8,110 nt of DNA from Deltaproteobacteria bacterium. GTDB lineage: Bacteria > Desulfobacterota > Desulfobacteria > Desulfobacterales > C00003060. Each line of letters starts with the position of its first letter. The stretch's first letter is position 1. A program made the position numbers and the translations under genes. The stretch lies in assembly GCA_003647435.1 (NCBI GenBank), contig QMMV01000068.1, positions 1 through 8,110 of the forward strand, given 5' to 3'. The notes below the pieces were generated by a model. That model saw only the letters and a program-made list of their open reading frames with translations, had not been told where the DNA came from and searched no databases. Shown piece by piece: positions 5,779 to 8,110 of the stretch.

Positions 5779-7683
5779 GTGAAGCTGCTGTCATTTTACA
5801 AGAAGCACTTGTGGATTCAGGTAACGGCCATCTTATCCATGGTAATCATAGTCATTATTGGGACCATGATTATTTTGAACATCAGGAATGAGAATAGCAT
5901 AGTCAAAGCACAACTGCAGCGTCAGGGCACAATGTTAGCCGAGTCTGTGGAAGGGAGCATGGACGATGCCCTTGCAATAGGAAACAATAAAGCAGTCCAG
6001 CAGCAGTTTGAGAGACTCAAGCAAAAAATGCCTGATCTGGATATTTTTGTCTTTGATTTCAAGCAGGTAATTTCCTTCACCACGGAGCCGGATGCGGCAG
6101 GAAGGAGCGTGGAAACCGTTCTACAAAATAAGGCTGCTCTCGATGCCGTTATCCGGATGCTGGAAAACGGAAAGGCACCATCTAAACCGTTTGAAGAATC
6201 GATCGATGGCGTTCCCTATCTTACTATTACCCGTCCCATCCTGAACGAAACCCGGTGTCACCACTGCCACGGCAGTTCACGTAAGGTGTTAGGGGGGGAG
6301 TTGATTCGAACATCCACCGAAAAGGCATTTGCGGCCGTCCGTGCGGCCCGCAACAGGAACATTGTGATAGGAGCCGCAGCTTTAGGCGTCATAATCCTGC
6401 TGATCTATTCCCTGTTTCATCGACTGGTCAATCGAAAGATTGAGCTTGCATTGAAGGCAACCCATAAGATAGGCGATGGCGATTTTACCTATCGGTGTGA
6501 GGTCAAGGGCGAGGACGAGGTGAGCCACATCTGTGCACGTCTCAATGATATGACGGACAATCTCCGTAACATGTTCAAACATGTTCTGTCAGGGAGCGAA
6601 AAAATTGCTTCTTCCTCCACCGAACTATTCTCTATTTCTCAGCAGATGTCTTCCGGGACGGAGCAGACTTCAGCCAAGGCAAACACCGTTGCCGCAGCAG
6701 CCGAAGAGATGAGCTCCAACATGACCTCTGTCGCCGCCGCCACCGAGCAGGCATCCACAAATGTAGGCATGGTAGCGACTGCCGCAGAGCAAATGACAGG
6801 CACGATCAATGAGATCGCAAAAAATACAGAAAAGGCCCAGGCGATCACAGGAGAAGCTGTATCTCAAGCAAAGAGTGCTTCCGGCAAAGTAGATGAACTC
6901 GGCCAAGCCGCAAAAGAAATAAGCAAGGTAACAGAGACCATTACAGAGATTTCGGAACAAACCAACTTGCTTGCCTTAAACGCTACCATCGAGGCAGCCC
7001 GTGCAGGCGAGGCGGGCAAGGGCTTTGCCGTGGTGGCAAACGAGATCAAGGAACTGGCCAGGCAGACAGCCTCTGCTACCGGAGAGATAAAGGAAAAGAT
7101 TGAAGGTATCCAGGGCTCCACTGAAGGCACGATCGGCCAGATCGAGCAGATCTCAAAGGTGATTAATGATGTAAACGAGATCGTAACAACCACGGCCACG
7201 GCGGTTGAAGAACAATCTGTGACCACAAAAGAGATCGCCAACAACGTGGCCCAGGCATCACAGGGAATTGCCGAGGTGACAGAAAATGTGGCCCAGAGCT
7301 CCACGGTCGCTGCAGATATTGCCAGAGATATTTCTGATGTAAATCAGGCCGCTGGCGAGATGTCCAACAGCAGTGCTCAGGTGAATATGAGCGCCCAGGA
7401 ACTTTCACGATTGGCAGCAACACTAATGGGCATGGTTAGTAAGTTTCGATTTTCCGATAACGGAGAGAAAAAAGAAGCCGAGAATTGCGTGTTGCTGGAA
7501 AAATGTGGCTTCTTTAAAAAATTCGGCAATAACAAAGATTATATGACCCAAGGTTTTATTGAGTTGTACTGTAAAGGACCGAAACAGAACGAGTGCGTAC
7601 GAAAAAAGTACAGAGAAGAACATGGCACACCACCATCGGATGACATGATGCCGACAGGGGAGATGATGTCCCAAACTTCATAA
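5779..7683 (+). CDS. Methyl-accepting chemotaxis protein with periplasmic c-type heme sensor domain and four-Cys tail, 634 aa
   Basis: An inner-membrane chemoreceptor that would control CheA through CheW. It has TM1 at about 13-33; a periplasmic sensor at 35-193 with Cache/PAS-like features and a heme site C160-H-H-C163-H164 near its end; TM2 at about 195-215; HAMP at about 214-268 (GDGDFTYRCEVKGEDEV); and a long coiled-coil signalling domain at about 270-550 with the hairpin tip QTNLLALNATIEAARAGEAG starting at 394. The coil length on each side of the tip suggests the 40-heptad class (rough count). A C-terminal extension has C570-x5-C576-x21-C598-x7-C606. Geobacter sulfurreducens has MCPs with c-heme periplasmic sensor domains, so heme sensing of redox state or a ligand is a known theme. 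The GTG start has AGGAGG at 5764-5769, 9 nt away. There is no CheR-tether pentapeptide at the end. It shares a 53-bp identical segment with the upstream MCP remnant. Confidence 0.95.
   Translation: MKLLSFYKKHLWIQVTAILSMVIIVIIGTMIILNIRNENSIVKAQLQRQGTMLAESVEGSMDDALAIGNNKAVQQQFERLKQKMPDLDIFVFDFKQVISFTTEPDAAGRSVETVLQNKAALDAVIRMLENGKAPSKPFEESIDGVPYLTITRPILNETRCHHCHGSSRKVLGGELIRTSTEKAFAAVRAARNRNIVIGAAALGVIILLIYSLFHRLVNRKIELALKATHKIGDGDFTYRCEVKGEDEVSHICARLNDMTDNLRNMFKHVLSGSEKIASSSTELFSISQQMSSGTEQTSAKANTVAAAAEEMSSNMTSVAAATEQASTNVGMVATAAEQMTGTINEIAKNTEKAQAITGEAVSQAKSASGKVDELGQAAKEISKVTETITEISEQTNLLALNATIEAARAGEAGKGFAVVANEIKELARQTASATGEIKEKIEGIQGSTEGTIGQIEQISKVINDVNEIVTTTATAVEEQSVTTKEIANNVAQASQGIAEVTENVAQSSTVAADIARDISDVNQAAGEMSNSSAQVNMSAQELSRLAATLMGMVSKFRFSDNGEKKEAENCVLLEKCGFFKKFGNNKDYMTQGFIELYCKGPKQNECVRKKYREEHGTPPSDDMMPTGEMMSQTS
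7351..7403 (+). repeat. 53-bp direct repeat, copy 2 (in the intact MCP)
   Basis: The second copy of the segment at 5009-5061. Here it lies in the proper reading frame of the signalling domain (about residues 525-542), near the end of the C-terminal coiled-coil helix. Confidence 0.9.
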
Positions 7684-7701
7684 ATCTGGAGGTCATGAAT
7701 C

Positions 7702-8110
7702 ATGACGCAACCGAGAAAGCCCAAGAAAAACAACCAGACGGTCGAACTTGCCACCTTTTACGTGGGACAGGCCCTCTGTGGAATGGACATCCTTAGAGTT
7801 CAGGAAATTAACAAGCTCACGGAAATAACAAAAGTCCCGCAGGCACCAGAATATGTGATAGGTATTCTCAACCTGCGGGGCCAGATCGTCACAGTCATAG
7901 ACCTTGGCAAAAAGCTCGGTCTCTCCTCAATCGAGCTGGGCGATGAGAGCCGCAATATTGTCGTCAGTTCCCACAGTGAATATATTGGACTTCTGGTAGA
8001 CAGTATCAGCGATATAGTGAAGGCCGAACGAGAGAAGATAGAACCGCCGCCGGCTAATATAGGAGGCGTTCAGGGAAAGTTTTTCGAAGGGGTGTTCAAA
8101 ACGGAAGAAA
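7702..8110 (+). CDS. cheW: Chemotaxis coupling protein CheW (3' end cut by window)
   Basis: CheW is the cytoplasmic adaptor that links chemoreceptor tips to the P5 domain of CheA. The 136 visible codons show a short basic lead (residues 1-13), then ELATFYVGQALCGMDILRVQ, the diagnostic VIGILNLRGQIVTVIDL (52-68, with the conserved N57-L58-R59-G60), YIGLLVDSISDIV, and the later GKFFEGVFKTEE. A CheW of ordinary length would need roughly 20-30 more residues beyond the window. I start at ATG 7702, with GGAGG at 7688-7692 nine bases upstream. The closer ATG at 7695 reads in a different frame that does not give CheW. It begins 18 nt after the receptor's stop, so the two are almost certainly cotranscribed. 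CheA in this window already has two CheW-like domains, making this a third copy of the fold in the cluster. Confidence 0.95.
   Translation, partial: MTQPRKPKKNNQTVELATFYVGQALCGMDILRVQEINKLTEITKVPQAPEYVIGILNLRGQIVTVIDLGKKLGLSSIELGDESRNIVVSSHSEYIGLLVDSISDIVKAEREKIEPPPANIGGVQGKFFEGVFKTEE

Overview
The window looks like a chemotaxis/chemosensory locus from a Gram-negative anaerobe, most likely a deltaproteobacterium (Desulfobacterota). The clues are a periplasmic tetraheme c-type cytochrome, a chemoreceptor with its own periplasmic c-type heme, a hybrid CheA with a C-terminal receiver domain, a periplasmic-binding-protein-like sensor module, and short heptameric tandem repeats. The lineage is inferred from gene content and protein style; no database was searched.

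Layout. At the left edge (1-505, minus strand) is the N-terminal part of an exported sensor with an ABC-type substrate-binding-like domain, cut by the window border. A gene-poor divergent region (506-935) follows. Everything after it is on the plus strand: a 63-residue excisionase-type DNA-binding protein (936-1127), a 102-residue STAS protein (1178-1486), a 1056-residue CheA (1605-4775), a chemoreceptor gene reduced by a large internal deletion (4887-5113), a tetraheme cytochrome (5141-5626), an intact heme-containing chemoreceptor (5779-7683), and the first 136 codons of cheW (7702 to the window end). CheR, CheB and a free-standing CheY are not seen here.

How it may work. The chemoreceptor has a periplasmic domain with a CHHCH heme site just before its second membrane segment and a cytoplasmic tail with four cysteines. 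With the exported tetraheme cytochrome next to it, this suggests redox or electron-acceptor sensing feeding CheW and CheA. CheA would then pass phosphate to its own receiver domain and/or an external regulator. The STAS protein lacks the usual phosphorylatable serine and may act as a protein-interaction switch. The link between cytochrome and receptor is inferred from proximity only.

Less expected structure. (i) A roughly 50-bp element occurs in inverted orientation in the gaps before cheA and before the receptor, with a 19-bp perfect core. (ii) A seven-unit heptamer repeat lies in frame inside the CheW-like domain of CheA, and a second, different degenerate heptamer array follows cheA. (iii) A 53-bp stretch is identical in the receptor remnant and the intact receptor. 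(iv) The remnant still has a strong ribosome-binding site and could yield a 51-residue membrane peptide.
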